Shown here: in pieces, positions 28,015 to 37,191 of the stretch
Numbering within the stretch: the first letter of the stretch is position 1
Layout: every line of letters begins with the position of its first letter
Source: Bdellovibrionales bacterium
GTDB lineage: Bacteria > Bdellovibrionota > Bdellovibrionia > Bdellovibrionales > UBA1609
Assembly: GCA_016716765.1 (NCBI GenBank)
Contig: JADJVA010000004.1
Location: 310,001 to 374,000, forward strand
Reading direction: 5' to 3'
DNA length: 64,000 nucleotides
Made by a program: the position numbers and the translations under genes
The notes under the pieces: model-generated
Databases searched by the model: none
Seen by the model: the letters and a program-made list of their open reading frames with translations, nothing else
Told to the model about the DNA's origin: nothing

Positions 28015-28890
28015 TTAGGGTTTGAACCAGCAGAGTGGTCGCTGACCTTTTTGAAAGCCTGAAGATACAGTGCATGTACCTTGACGATAGTCTCGGTCAT
28101 TGAGTTCCGCATTGAGATCAGCCGTGCAGATTGAGCCTTGAAAGTAAGTGTCGAGTCGGCATTGCGTTCCAGGATGTGCGTCGTCCGTGGCTGCGACTAC
28201 TTTTTGGTCCGGGGTATTGAACAGGGCCGGAGTGGTTTCCTTTTTTAAATCCTTAAAGAGCTCTGCTGTCGACATTCCACCCATGGAGGCGCGAGCACAG
28301 AGTGCCTGTTCTTCGGGGGACTGAAATTGAGCGGCGCATTCTGACAAAAGATAAGGGTCGAGATTGCTGTTTTGAACCCATGCGAGGTTATCAGCAGGCG
28401 TAAATACGCGGCGCAAGCATTTAAGAACCGCAAAATAGTCGCTCTGCCCCTCGTTACTTGCCCATGAATTAAACCAGCCATCACTGACCTTCGGCGTTCC
28501 CCCAATGTGATGTCCAACTTCATGGCAGGCAACCAGTGCAAAGCCCTCCGTGGTGATAGCAGGGTGGCGAGCGAGACCGCCATACATGTTCACGACCCAG
28601 GTGCTGCCGTAGCGCATGGCTGAGGCGTTTACAGTCCCATCGCTCCACAAGCGGCGAATTTGAAGAGTGCCTCCTTTTGCGGCGGCGATAGGAGCATAGA
28701 CAGCTTCAACAGCGTTAAGAACTGAATTGAAATCGGTCTCAGTCAGTCCGCCAGCGGCGGCGCCCACAGGAATATTCATCGTATTTTCTTCGACAAACCC
28801 AGCACAGAGTGTTTGAGGAAAGTCGAAACCAAGACCAATACCCACTCCTCCAAGCCAAGCGAATAGAAACAAAATCCGTTTTGTTATCAT
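28015..28890 (-). CDS. Exported zinc metallopeptidase-like protein
   Basis: 291 residues with a signal peptide (hydrophobic 5-21). The zinc site is CHEVGHHIGG (His 123, Glu 124, His 127), and about 20 residues on is ASNEGQSDYFA, where the Glu could be the third ligand, as in gluzincins. There are about ten Cys in the C-terminal half, consistent with disulfides in the periplasm or outside. No family name was assigned. It is convergent with the CCA enzyme gene. The likely role is extracytoplasmic protein cleavage. Confidence 0.7.
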   Translation of the reverse strand: MITKRILFLFAWLGGVGIGLGFDFPQTLCAGFVEENTMNIPVGAAAGGLTETDFNSVLNAVEAVYAPIAAAKGGTLQIRRLWSDGTVNASAMRYGSTWVVNMYGGLARHPAITTEGFALVACHEVGHHIGGTPKVSDGWFNSWASNEGQSDYFAVLKCLRRVFTPADNLAWVQNSNLDPYLLSECAAQFQSPEEQALCARASMGGMSTAELFKDLKKETTPALFNTPDQKVVAATDDAHPGTQCRLDTYFQGSICTADLNAELNDRDYRQGTCTVSSGFQKGQRPLCWFKP

Positions 28891-29059
28891 GTGCGAGTCC
28901 TTTCTAGAACTGGCTAATTCTTATTGTTTGTTCTAGCATAGGCAGCGCAAAGCTATACGGGAAGAGGATTTCAGGAAGCAGGTCCCAAATTGGAACTAAT
29001 CTAGACAAGAGTCCCGAGAGGGGATGGTCGAGTTCCGAATAAAATTAATAGGGAACCAA

Positions 29060-29263
29060 TCAGTGGGAGGAAGTTGGCGACGAGGAGGAGCGACGTTCAC
29101 GGGCTTTCATTCCCGAGTGGTTTTTCCAGTTGTAGGCAGAGTCACTCAAATAACGTTGCTGCCAAGCATCCCATCGTTGTCTTGGAAGTCGCTGTAGGAC
29201 ACGACCTTGAGAATCAAAAATGTTATTTTCTTTGCCGAATAAGAAATTTAAAAGCTTGCCCAT
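29060..29263 (-). CDS. Small basic protein of unknown function
   Basis: 67 residues from ATG 29263 (MGKLLNFLFGKENNIFDSQGRV), chosen because GAGGAA lies 5 bases upstream. The first part is hydrophobic-amphipathic; the middle has QRWDAWQQRYLSDSAYNWKN; the end is Arg/Ser-rich. No motif is known. Cytoplasmic as far as can be told. It is divergent from the methyltransferase gene. Confidence 0.55.
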   Translation of the reverse strand: MGKLLNFLFGKENNIFDSQGRVLQRLPRQRWDAWQQRYLSDSAYNWKNHSGMKARERRSSSSPTSSH

Positions 29264-29344
29264 ATTCCTCACTTCTTGCAGTAATATAGCCATTTGAGGC
29301 CCAAAAATCAAATGATCAAGTGATCATATAATCAAGTAACGGCG

Positions 29345-29419
29345 ATGATGCGTCTTTTAAAATTAAGGCTAAAGCTAAAGTTAAAGGTGAAGCCACTGTT
29401 GGGTGGTCGGGAGGAGTAA
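29345..29419 (+). CDS. Possible 24-codon upstream peptide with Leu-Lys repeats
   Basis: An ATG at 29345 (another at 29348) opens a 24-codon frame ending in TAA at 29417-29419. It encodes alternating Leu/Lys or Arg residues (KLRLKLKLKVK). The stop lies one base before the GTG of the methyltransferase gene, so it could couple to it, but its own ribosome site is poor. The DNA (GGCTAAAGCTAAAG) resembles a sequence at 17262-17285, so the pattern may be a repeat, not a gene. Confidence 0.3.
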   Translation: MMRLLKLRLKLKLKVKPLLGGREE

Positions 29420-29420
29420 A

Positions 29421-30086
29421 GTGGAGAAACTCTTTGGAAATGCTGACAATGGGATCAGGCATTATGTGCAGAATTTATTGAAGGCAGAAGATGCCGTCCT
29501 GGCAGCAGCGCGAAAAGAGTGTCTGTTATCAGGGATGCCTGATATCCAGGTCAGCGAATTTGATGGACGTCATTTGGAGGTTTTGGTCCGAATGGCAAAT
29601 GCAAAAAAAGCTGTCGAGATCGGAACTTTGGGGGGATATTCGGGGATTTTTTTGATTCGTGGGATGGGTCCAAATGGTCATTTGTATACCTTTGAACTCA
29701 GCCCCGCTCATGCTCAAGTCGCTCATCGTAATTTCAAGGCCGCGGGTCTTGAAGGTCAAGTTACGCAATACGTAGGGCCGGCTCTTGAAAATCTGAAAAG
29801 CATTGAAAGCGAAGGGCCTTTTGATTTGGTTTTTATTGATGCTGACAAGGCAAGCTATCCTCAATATCTGGATTGGGCAGAAAAAAATCTTCGTACGGGG
29901 GGAGCTGTGATTGGAGACAACAGTTTTGCCTTTGGGCGAATTGGGGCTTGCCTTCCAGGTCAGGAGGAATCGTCTTCAGTCCTTGCGATGCGTGAGTTTA
30001 ATGCAAGGCTTGCGAGTTCCGTTCAATTTTGCACAACGATTTTTCCGACGGGTGAAGGGCTCACCGTCGGAGTGAAAATCTCGTAG
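29421..30086 (+). CDS. Class I SAM-dependent O-methyltransferase
   Basis: 221 residues from the GTG at 29421, six codons inside the longest frame, because GGGAGGAG lies just upstream. Motif I is VEIGTLGGYSGIFL, followed by FELSPAHAQVAHRNF, and the metal-binding VFIDADKASYPQYLDW plus GDNSF are the pattern of the caffeoyl-CoA/catechol O-methyltransferase family. The substrate is not known. Cytoplasmic. Confidence 0.9.
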   Translation: MEKLFGNADNGIRHYVQNLLKAEDAVLAAARKECLLSGMPDIQVSEFDGRHLEVLVRMANAKKAVEIGTLGGYSGIFLIRGMGPNGHLYTFELSPAHAQVAHRNFKAAGLEGQVTQYVGPALENLKSIESEGPFDLVFIDADKASYPQYLDWAEKNLRTGGAVIGDNSFAFGRIGACLPGQEESSSVLAMREFNARLASSVQFCTTIFPTGEGLTVGVKIS

Positions 30087-30111
30087 AAATCAGATGGATA
30101 GGAAAATAGAG

Positions 30112-30801
30112 CTATAGATTCTGTCCCCACCGTTTTCCTGTGATGTAGCGGGTGAAGTATCCTTCGATTTTTTCCTCGGTGGCCGTCGAAGCAATGTAGA
30201 CTTTTCCGTTGTGCTCAACCACTTGACCTCCTGCCATCGCTACGGGAACTGCTCCGATTTCCAAAGAAGGGATCTCGATCTTTAAGCCGTATTGGCTAAA
30301 TCGTTTCAAGACATTTTCAACTCTCTGTTTTACCAGATAAAATTGCGCAATTGTCGGTCTATTATGAGTAAAAAAGACCAGCCTGCCGGAGATTTCAAAA
30401 ACTTCAAAATAATCAAGCAAACCTGATTCAATTTGATCGTCAGTCGCTTTTATTGAAATGTAAAGCCTTCCGTTATGGCTGACAACCTGTCCTCCATCCA
30501 TTTTTAGAGGTGCAAGGCCAATCTCTGCGGTTTCCACTTTCGGCTCAAAGTGATGGTTTAGAATCTCGCTGAGGATTGTGCTGACTCGTCCTTTGGCAAG
30601 AGCAAACTCAGCGATCGTTGGATTGTTATGAGCAAAAAAAAGCAATTTGAGTTGGCGTTTATGGGCATATAAAAATTGACTGGAAAAATAGGTTTGATAC
30701 TCGTTGGAGTCAGGGGCTTCTCGAGCATTCCCTGAAAATGAAAGAAAAAGACCATTGACTGACAAAGCCAACAACAAAAGGCGATATTTTATTTTGACCA
30801 C
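30112..30801 (-). CDS. Exported protein with a tandem internal duplication
   Basis: 230 residues from the GTG at 30801, which has GGGGGA 5 bases upstream; the longer TTG start has no site. Signal peptide: LLLLALSVNGLFLSFSGNA. The mature part holds two copies of an about 85-residue unit: LLFFAHNNPTIAEFALAKGRV and LVFFTHNRPTIAQFYLVKQRV open them, and MDGGQVVSHNGRLYIS and MAGGQVVEHNGKVYIA close them. The fold is unknown. Each copy has an aromatic-His-Asn-x-Pro-Thr-Ile motif. No partner is evident; gene neighbours are exported proteins. Confidence 0.7.
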   Translation of the reverse strand: MVKIKYRLLLLALSVNGLFLSFSGNAREAPDSNEYQTYFSSQFLYAHKRQLKLLFFAHNNPTIAEFALAKGRVSTILSEILNHHFEPKVETAEIGLAPLKMDGGQVVSHNGRLYISIKATDDQIESGLLDYFEVFEISGRLVFFTHNRPTIAQFYLVKQRVENVLKRFSQYGLKIEIPSLEIGAVPVAMAGGQVVEHNGKVYIASTATEEKIEGYFTRYITGKRWGQNL

Positions 30802-30920
30802 AATGTCCCCCGTTAATTCCTTATGGACAGTCAATAAAATATGAGCAAATCCGTCAACTGGTTTGAAATGATTTTTTCAAGATGCGAGATTTCTCGGATG
30901 ATCTCGGCTCGGAGCTCGGC

Positions 30921-31760
30921 TCAGCGAAAAAGAAAGTGAATTGTGATTCTCTGGCCGTTGGGTCCGTTGATTGAAACACGGATGGCCTCGTCGTTGATCT
31001 CTTCTGCGAGGACATCTGCTTTCCACGAGGCAATACTGATCAGCTTTTGAATCCATGAATCAATGGATTCTTTGGAGCCAAATTCGCTTTCAGAATAAAT
31101 CGCACCCAGATGAAAATAGAAGTTCAAATCCGTTCCACTTTTCATTGTGGCCTCTAATGCATGAAGTGTAGCGGTAAACAAACAGAGTCCGCAGAACCCT
31201 CCCATAAAGTGGACCTTTGAGGCTTTAAAATCTAAGGAAAACTCTCCTCCCTCCGAGTAATAAAGCGCCGTTGCTTCATCGAAAAGATCTTTGCTTTTCA
31301 GGAAAAAGCGATCAGAGGTTATAACCCATCGAGGCATGTTATGAAATTGAGGATCCTCCCGCAGTCTTCGGGCCGACTCATCTTGCAAATGACCCATTTG
31401 GTGGACGATCAGGATCACTGCGTCGGCGCTTGCCAGGTTGGTCCAAGAATTCATGTTTGATGGCTTGTGGCCACCTTGAAGGATTCTTTGCTTCTTGAGT
31501 ATCGTCATTTCCTTAAGTGGCCTTCGGTGTATAGAAAAGAGTCTTCGGAAGTAACCTCTTTCGGGTGGAATGCCTAAGTGGGCTCCCAATAGTCTGCCAC
31601 AGGTCGATTGAATCGGACCGTGTGGGGGGTCCACCATAAAGAAATGCTGTCCAGCTAGAGCCTGCGGTGCAGTGAGAGAAACCAGAAGGAGAGTCTCAAG
31701 GAGAGGGGCGAGTAGACTTTTGACCACCCCTTGAGAAATCATGATTTCATGCTTATTCAA
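30921..31760 (-). CDS. Exported protein of unknown function, partner of the exported MutS-like ATPase
   Basis: 279 residues. The start TTG at 31760 overlaps the stop of the MutS-like gene (TTGA), with GAGGA upstream; an ATG at 31742 is the alternative. Signal peptide: LLETLLLVSLTAPQALAG. The mature part has Cys residues and a helix-rich region, but no known domain. Translational coupling is strong evidence that it works with the ATPase-like protein. A structural or chaperone role is possible; nothing in the sequence shows which. Confidence 0.65.
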   Translation of the reverse strand: MNKHEIMISQGVVKSLLAPLLETLLLVSLTAPQALAGQHFFMVDPPHGPIQSTCGRLLGAHLGIPPERGYFRRLFSIHRRPLKEMTILKKQRILQGGHKPSNMNSWTNLASADAVILIVHQMGHLQDESARRLREDPQFHNMPRWVITSDRFFLKSKDLFDEATALYYSEGGEFSLDFKASKVHFMGGFCGLCLFTATLHALEATMKSGTDLNFYFHLGAIYSESEFGSKESIDSWIQKLISIASWKADVLAEEINDEAIRVSINGPNGQRITIHFLFR

Positions 31761-33538
31761 AAATGGTTCCTCGCTTTGGAAACATTTCGCCGACGGCCTC
31801 GTTCGAGAAATTTTTGAACGAATTCATCGGGAACACCCACCTCCAGAAGAGCTCGGGCCGCCCCCTCATACATCGGAGCAAGATCAGAATTAGAACCCGG
31901 TAAGAGACGATAATTATCTACGTGCATATTTGCAAATGGACTTTCAGATTCATCTCCTAGTTTTGTCGTCTCAGGATTGTGAGTAGAGGTGATGCTTAAC
32001 ACCCCCGTCTTATTCAGAGCTTCACTGAGAAAGACACTTTCAAAATCTGCTCTGATTTGTGCAATAGTTCCTGGTGCAATTTCATCCATTAGGACCAGCT
32101 GATAGGGGTCTTGAGAGGCTCTTGGATAAACTCCTCGCCAGAGTTCTCGCACTTCTGCCATAAAAAGGCTATCACCCACAGAAGGATTGTCTTCTGGGTG
32201 CAGATAGACGATGAGCCCCATAGGAGTCAACTGCATAGACTTCGCTGGAACCGGCAGGCCCATTTGAGCAAGAGTTAGGAGTTGTCCCACCATTCTCAGA
32301 GCCGTTGATTTGCCCTGGGCATTTGGTCCTGTCACAATAAGATGCCTCTTGCCATTTAATCCGATTTGAACGGAGTTTGGAATGGACTTGGCCTCTCCGT
32401 CTATCTCATCCTGAAGAGTTCGTAGCGAGTGTCCCTCTTCAATCGAAAGGACAGGTCCACTTGAAACTTTGGGATCGATAAATTGAGGAAACATCGTCCA
32501 CTTCTTTTCAATAGCATGTTGTGCAAGCTCATAATACATAATGAGCTCACTAAAAGCGTCTATCAAAAGGGAAAGTCGTTGTCCAAGGCGCAAGGACGAG
32601 TCTCCATCCCCTGCAAGGGTCTTTCTGCTACCTCCGCGCCTCATCGATTCCCAGCCACTGGCTCGTTCAACGAGGTTTTCATGAGTCAAAAGATCTTCTG
32701 AAGTTATGATTTGTTGAATCCATTCACCAGTCGCTCCCCCTTTTTTATCACCAGAAACGGATTCTAGAATCCAAAGAATTTGCCTCAGCCTCGGAGATTT
32801 TACTTTTTCCTCTTTCAGAATATCCAAAATTTCCAAAACATCCTTAAAAAACTGAATGCGTCTTTGTAAGTTATTTTGAGCGGCACCTACCATTCCGCTC
32901 AATTTCAGAGGCGCTTCTGGATTTCTCCGAAGAACTTCATGAATCTCTTCTTCTCCAGGCGGCCGAAAGAGAATCGCAGCCGATTTTGGTTCAGGGTGGT
33001 GATACTCGTCATCATCGAAGGCGCTTTTTAGCCAATCCTTAGTTTCAGGCTTTTCTATCATTTTCTTTAATTTGGCTAAAAGAGAACCAGCCGTCATTAA
33101 TTCCTTCAGAGCGCCCTGACGCAGCTTCAGCTCTGTTACATCAGTGAACGGAGCCTGAATTAAAGTATTGATACGGAATTTGGTGCGCAATTTAGATGGA
33201 AAATCAAGCGCTCCCATATCCATCGCTGTATAGGTTTTGCTTCCAATATCTCCTTTTGGAAAAAACCATGTTCTTGTAGCCCCTCTTGTCTCAGGACTTT
33301 GCTCATCTGTCTTGCTGGGTCGGATTTCTGGACCATCATATCTCGAGTACGCATCGAAATAGGCTTCCTTCTTCGGAGGTCTTCTGCTGTCTTTCCTCAA
33401 ATAGGAAATAATCTGACGTCTCTGACTTCCTGAAAGGAGCGACTCTGCGCAAGTTGGAGCAGCCTCAGCGCCTTGTGGGCGAGTGACGAATCCGATGATA
33501 AATACCAAAATGAGTGAAAAAATAGTTTGATTTAACAT
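31757..33538 (-). CDS. MutS-family ATPase domain with an N-terminal signal peptide
   Basis: 593 residues from ATG 33538 (MLNQTIFSLILVFIIGFV...), a signal-like N terminus with a Cys five residues past the AEA; the longer frame start lies 40 codons upstream and does not fit. The C-terminal 250 residues are a MutS-type ATPase: Walker A TGPNAQGKSTALRMVGQL (Lys 410), then LLTLAQMGLPVPAKSM, Walker B LVLMDEIAPGT, then STHNPET. The middle is helical, as in the MutS lever domain. The mismatch-recognition and connector domains are missing. MutS proteins are cytosolic, so export would need a place with ATP. The gene overlaps the next by 4 bases. Likely a DNA/nucleotide-handling clamp used outside the cell's cytoplasm, by inference only. 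Confidence 0.8.
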   Translation of the reverse strand: MLNQTIFSLILVFIIGFVTRPQGAEAAPTCAESLLSGSQRRQIISYLRKDSRRPPKKEAYFDAYSRYDGPEIRPSKTDEQSPETRGATRTWFFPKGDIGSKTYTAMDMGALDFPSKLRTKFRINTLIQAPFTDVTELKLRQGALKELMTAGSLLAKLKKMIEKPETKDWLKSAFDDDEYHHPEPKSAAILFRPPGEEEIHEVLRRNPEAPLKLSGMVGAAQNNLQRRIQFFKDVLEILDILKEEKVKSPRLRQILWILESVSGDKKGGATGEWIQQIITSEDLLTHENLVERASGWESMRRGGSRKTLAGDGDSSLRLGQRLSLLIDAFSELIMYYELAQHAIEKKWTMFPQFIDPKVSSGPVLSIEEGHSLRTLQDEIDGEAKSIPNSVQIGLNGKRHLIVTGPNAQGKSTALRMVGQLLTLAQMGLPVPAKSMQLTPMGLIVYLHPEDNPSVGDSLFMAEVRELWRGVYPRASQDPYQLVLMDEIAPGTIAQIRADFESVFLSEALNKTGVLSITSTHNPETTKLGDESESPFANMHVDNYRLLPGSNSDLAPMYEGAARALLEVGVPDEFVQKFLERGRRRNVSKARNHF

Positions 33539-33737
33539 AATTGTCGAACACAATGCGCAAAGTGTGCCATGAGATAAGGGAGGAGTCCGGTGAGACTCTG
33601 GTCGACTTTGAGGGACATAATTGCCGCATTTCAGGCCAAAGAGAAGGCCGGTAAGCAAGGAGTGACCCTCTTTGGATCCAATAGCGACAAATTAGAGCCC
33701 TAGTGAATCTGGCATACTTCTCGCAGTTCGAAGGTCC

Positions 33738-34562
33738 ATGGGGCAGTTTTCATTCTACCTTTTCGCGCTTTTGATTGCGGTCACCGTAGCGTCACCGCAG
33801 GTATTCGCTCATGTTAAGTGCATCAAGATGTGTAAAAGTACTGAGCTTGGAACACCAAAGGTGATTGATGAAGCCACGATTGAAAGAGAAGTCGAAATTA
33901 TTTGGTACCCAAATTCACAATACTTTCCAGTCACTCACACAGAACTTGTGGTCGATGGAACACTTTGGAGTGGTTTTTTTGGTTATCAAATGGAAGGAGA
34001 ATCTGTTGATCGAGAACGTGCTGCCAAAATTGGCGGCAGAGGATTCCTCTCATTTCATTTAAAAGTGACTGATTCCGAGCTTCACCGAATTCAAAAATAT
34101 CTAAAGGAAAATAGTGGTAAGTTCAAACTCCAATTCTGTGTCTCTGCTGTATGCAATGCTGTTACAAAGAATTCTGGAATTGTAATTCCATTTCCATTTT
34201 CCCAGGTCCCCACCTTGGCGGTAGCCTATCTTGGGTTAGTGCAGAAGCTCGGATATAAGAGGGTCACGAAAATTGAATGGGTAGGACAACGAAAACTAGG
34301 TAAGTTTTTGAGTATTCAACCGTTCTTTGAATCGTGGATGGCCTATGCATTCGGGAGGCTTACTGTTGGATTTTTGATTTCTGGATTCGACCATGCACAC
34401 AGATTTATTGAGACCTTGATTCCGGTCCTTTCATCGATGGGTTTGGGTCAAAATCAAAATTTACTTTTACCCACAACGGAACAAACCATTTTTCTTCGAA
34501 TATGCAATCATACTCAGAAAAAGTGCCAGAAGTCGCTCATTTTTCCCATGGAGCCTGCCTGA
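33738..34562 (+). CDS. Exported protein of unknown function
   Basis: 274 residues with a signal peptide (FYLFALLIAVTVASPQVFA). The first mature part has HVKCIKMCKS and a beta-rich stretch (WYPNSQYFPVTHTELVV) to about residue 130; the second part (SQVPTLAVAYLGLVQKLGYK... to the end) is amphipathic. Cys pairs near both ends suggest disulfides. No domain was recognised. It lies between two genes on the opposite strand. Confidence 0.6.
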   Translation: MGQFSFYLFALLIAVTVASPQVFAHVKCIKMCKSTELGTPKVIDEATIEREVEIIWYPNSQYFPVTHTELVVDGTLWSGFFGYQMEGESVDRERAAKIGGRGFLSFHLKVTDSELHRIQKYLKENSGKFKLQFCVSAVCNAVTKNSGIVIPFPFSQVPTLAVAYLGLVQKLGYKRVTKIEWVGQRKLGKFLSIQPFFESWMAYAFGRLTVGFLISGFDHAHRFIETLIPVLSSMGLGQNQNLLLPTTEQTIFLRICNHTQKKCQKSLIFPMEPA

Positions 34563-34569
34563 TCAGGCG

Positions 34570-35769
34570 CTATTGTGCGCCTGAAGACCGCCTGACTGTT
34601 GTCGGTTGAGCAATTCTGTCCCCTGATTGAATCTGATTCCAAGACTCACGGAGCGATTTTAAGTCGTCGTTGTTTAGCTTGATTTGTCTTCCATCCGGAA
34701 AAACAGCGTAACTTTCAGGATCCAATCCAATCGATTTGTCTTTGGGATCCCGAACCAGTCCAAACTTAACCGATCGGCAGTTGAACCCTGAGGATTCTGA
34801 GACGTCGCCATTAACGAGGATTTGCCTACTGGGTGCTTTTTCTCTCTCGAACTTATCAACGGCGTCTCGCACCACTGAGGATTTACTGAGTCCGCATAAA
34901 CGGTTAGCGTCAGGAGAACTGTCGTTGATTTTTACTAGACTGGTGACAGGTGGATTTTCACCTTTCCCTTGTGCTTTCGGACCAGTCGCCGCTGGATATG
35001 TCTGACTTGGGAGTGCGGCAAACAAGCTATTTTTAAAAATCTCATCTGGAATTTCATTCAGAAGGTCTGCGACGGAAAGGGCTATGACTTTTCCATATGA
35101 AGTACGACGCATTTTCGGATCCATAATCCAAGAAGCTTCTATGCCTTCTGTTAGAGCCACGCGGATAGCCATTTCTGATAGATCAGGGGATAGGACTTTT
35201 AATCTCTCGAAGAAGATCCTCAGGCTCTCTATTGATGACCGCAGATTAGTTTGCGCCTGTATTTTATCAGCCTCCCACTCTTCGTCACGAAAAAATTGGT
35301 GATCTGACTCCCGCTTTAGAGTCGACACGTTCGCATGTATCTCCGCAAGAAATGATTTAATCGAATCTTTTACTTCTACTTCGAAACGCGGCATCATACT
35401 CCCTGGCATTCCAGCAAAAAGACCTTCTTCCTTAGTCAATTTTAATCCAGTTTTCCAGCTTAAAGGCACTCTTCTCCTGATCCCTTCTAGGTAGAAATCC
35501 CAAGCCTGAACATACATACTAGAGGTTCCCCGATTCGGATCAAAATATGGCCAAGCCTTAGTGAGATTATACATCAGTCTGGATTCCGCGACCTCCGCCT
35601 CGGTAACAAGCAATTTAGTAGCCTCTGCAGAGGGAATTACATATATTTGGCAAACCAGGGAGCCAAAAAACAATACCTGCCACGGTCCCATCCACCAACT
35701 GGGCACTTGAAAAACGGAGCTAAAATAACCTTTTCGAATTCCTACTTTTTTTCCTGATCTTGATGGCAT
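34570..35769 (-). CDS. Exported helical protein of unknown function
   Basis: 399 residues. Start at ATG 35769 (AAGGGTG upstream); an internal ATG at 35691 would place the signal peptide (VLFFGSLVCQIYVIPSAEA) nearer the N terminus. The body is long helical segments with many Arg/Lys and Glu. A short Cys-containing piece (CGLSKSSVV) and a terminal domain with NCRSVKFGLVRDPKD. No known motif. It belongs to the run of exported genes at 30.1-41.9 kb. Confidence 0.6.
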   Translation of the reverse strand: MPSRSGKKVGIRKGYFSSVFQVPSWWMGPWQVLFFGSLVCQIYVIPSAEATKLLVTEAEVAESRLMYNLTKAWPYFDPNRGTSSMYVQAWDFYLEGIRRRVPLSWKTGLKLTKEEGLFAGMPGSMMPRFEVEVKDSIKSFLAEIHANVSTLKRESDHQFFRDEEWEADKIQAQTNLRSSIESLRIFFERLKVLSPDLSEMAIRVALTEGIEASWIMDPKMRRTSYGKVIALSVADLLNEIPDEIFKNSLFAALPSQTYPAATGPKAQGKGENPPVTSLVKINDSSPDANRLCGLSKSSVVRDAVDKFEREKAPSRQILVNGDVSESSGFNCRSVKFGLVRDPKDKSIGLDPESYAVFPDGRQIKLNNDDLKSLRESWNQIQSGDRIAQPTTVRRSSGAQ

Positions 35770-36061
35770 AGTATTTTCACCCTTTTCTTCTGAGGAAATT
35801 CTCTTACGCCCCCTAAAGTTGCAAAATACGTTCCCGGCAATGGCTCGATTGTCGAGTCAAGAGACATGAATTTAATGACGGATGTTCAATACTTATGCAC
35901 GCATCTCCTTTGTTTAATATTCCCACCTTTGTTACTACTAAGCGATTCTGTCCGGGTCCAATTACCAAGGGAAAATGACCTCTTTTTGTTTCATTGTGCG
36001 ACACTCCCTGATCTGATTTTAGCCACTTATGTCAGGGCGGTTGTTAGCGGAGGGATAGGTC
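35770..36061. other. Spacer upstream of the transposase remnant
   Basis: About 290 bases with no convincing gene. It would hold the promoter of the leftward exported-protein gene and perhaps the left end of the decayed element. No inverted-repeat terminus was recognised. Confidence 0.3.
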
Positions 36062-36905
36062 ATGGGGTCACAGGATTTACTCGTTTCAAAAGTGATAGTC
36101 ATAGGTGAAGCAAACAATGTGACTCGATTTGAAGCAGAAACTCTTTTGTAGGTCTCGGGTCGAACATTAAGGCGTTACTTAACAAATTAACGGGAAGAGC
36201 GCCTTGATTCGACATGGGAATAAGGGGCGTGCGCCAAAGAACAAATTGGCATCGGAATCAAAAATGTCGAGTGGAATATGTCATGATGGAAAAGTATTTC
36301 GATTTCAACATGGTTCATGTCCTCGAAAAGTTGCATGTGGAAGGTATCAATCTCAAACGCGAAACTTTTCGGAGCTGGTGTCATGAAATAGGATTGGTCA
36401 AAAGAGTAAAGAAGCGTCGGGTGAAGCCACGCTATGAACGCACCAGGATGTCTCAGTCGGTCCTTTTAATCCAAATGGAACGGCAGCCACCATAGATGGT
36501 TTGATAATCGGGAAACATGTCTTATTGCGGCCATCGACGACGCAATCAGTGCAAATGATGTAGCAAACCAATGAATACCTCAAAACCGTCTATCTCCCTC
36601 ATCAGCATAGCCCACGATACTCTCTGAGACTGCACAATTTGAAGGCTGCCTGCCAAGCACTTCCGGGGCACTGTAAGCTTGAAGAGATCTTCTGCATCAA
36701 AGATACAGAGTTGTTAATCGGGATCACGTCATTGGTCTCGGTGGAGAAAAATATCTGATCGCTGACCAACTGAAATTTTCAATCTACAACCAAAGAATCG
36801 AAATCCGCTCTCAAAAACCTGCGCAATGGCAGTGATATTTTGCAGGTCGACCGATCCGGGTTAAATTGATCGAAAAGTTCAAAAAAATGATCGCATGACT
36901 ATCCC
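36062..36905 (+). pseudogene. Decayed ISNCY-like DDE transposase
   Basis: Reading across frames gives a recognisable transposase in pieces. From ATG 36062: MGSQDLLVSKVIVIGEAN, a TAG, then VSGRTLRRYLT (HTH region); next frame ALIRHGNKGRAPKNKL; next EKYFDFNMVHVLEKLHVEG. After one extra base near 36480 comes the DDE core 'QMDGSHHRWFDNRETCLI' with AAIDDA; the far part includes GGEKYLIADQLKFSIYN and QKPAQWQ. At least four frameshifts or stops. This order (HTH, KYFDFN, QMDGSHH, IDDA, SIYN) fits the ISNCY family. It is dead and not recently mobile; the ends were not found. Confidence 0.8.
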
Positions 36906-37191
36906 TCAGATAGCACCCTCCGGATCTTGTTGCCTCACCATCAGCCAGGGATTCAGCAACTATTAGATTGAGTGCCGGATTCTAAGAAATGGTGTAAATC
37001 GAAAAATTTGAATTTGCTCCGGCACAGGCTTGTGAGGAAAATCTTCAGTTTGCAGCAAGCTGGGTACTTCTCCGAGATATAATTTATCATAAAAATAAGT
37101 TTGATTTTGAGAAAAAAATAGGGTGAGTAGTCAAGACCACATTGTTTCATACATCAAATGTCTGCGGGATCTGATCCCAGGAGGCTCTTCT
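36906..37191. other. Region between transposase remnant and exported gene
   Basis: About 285 bases without a gene. It carries the ribosome site AGGAGG at 37179-37184 of the next gene. Any residual IS end was not identified. Confidence 0.3.
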
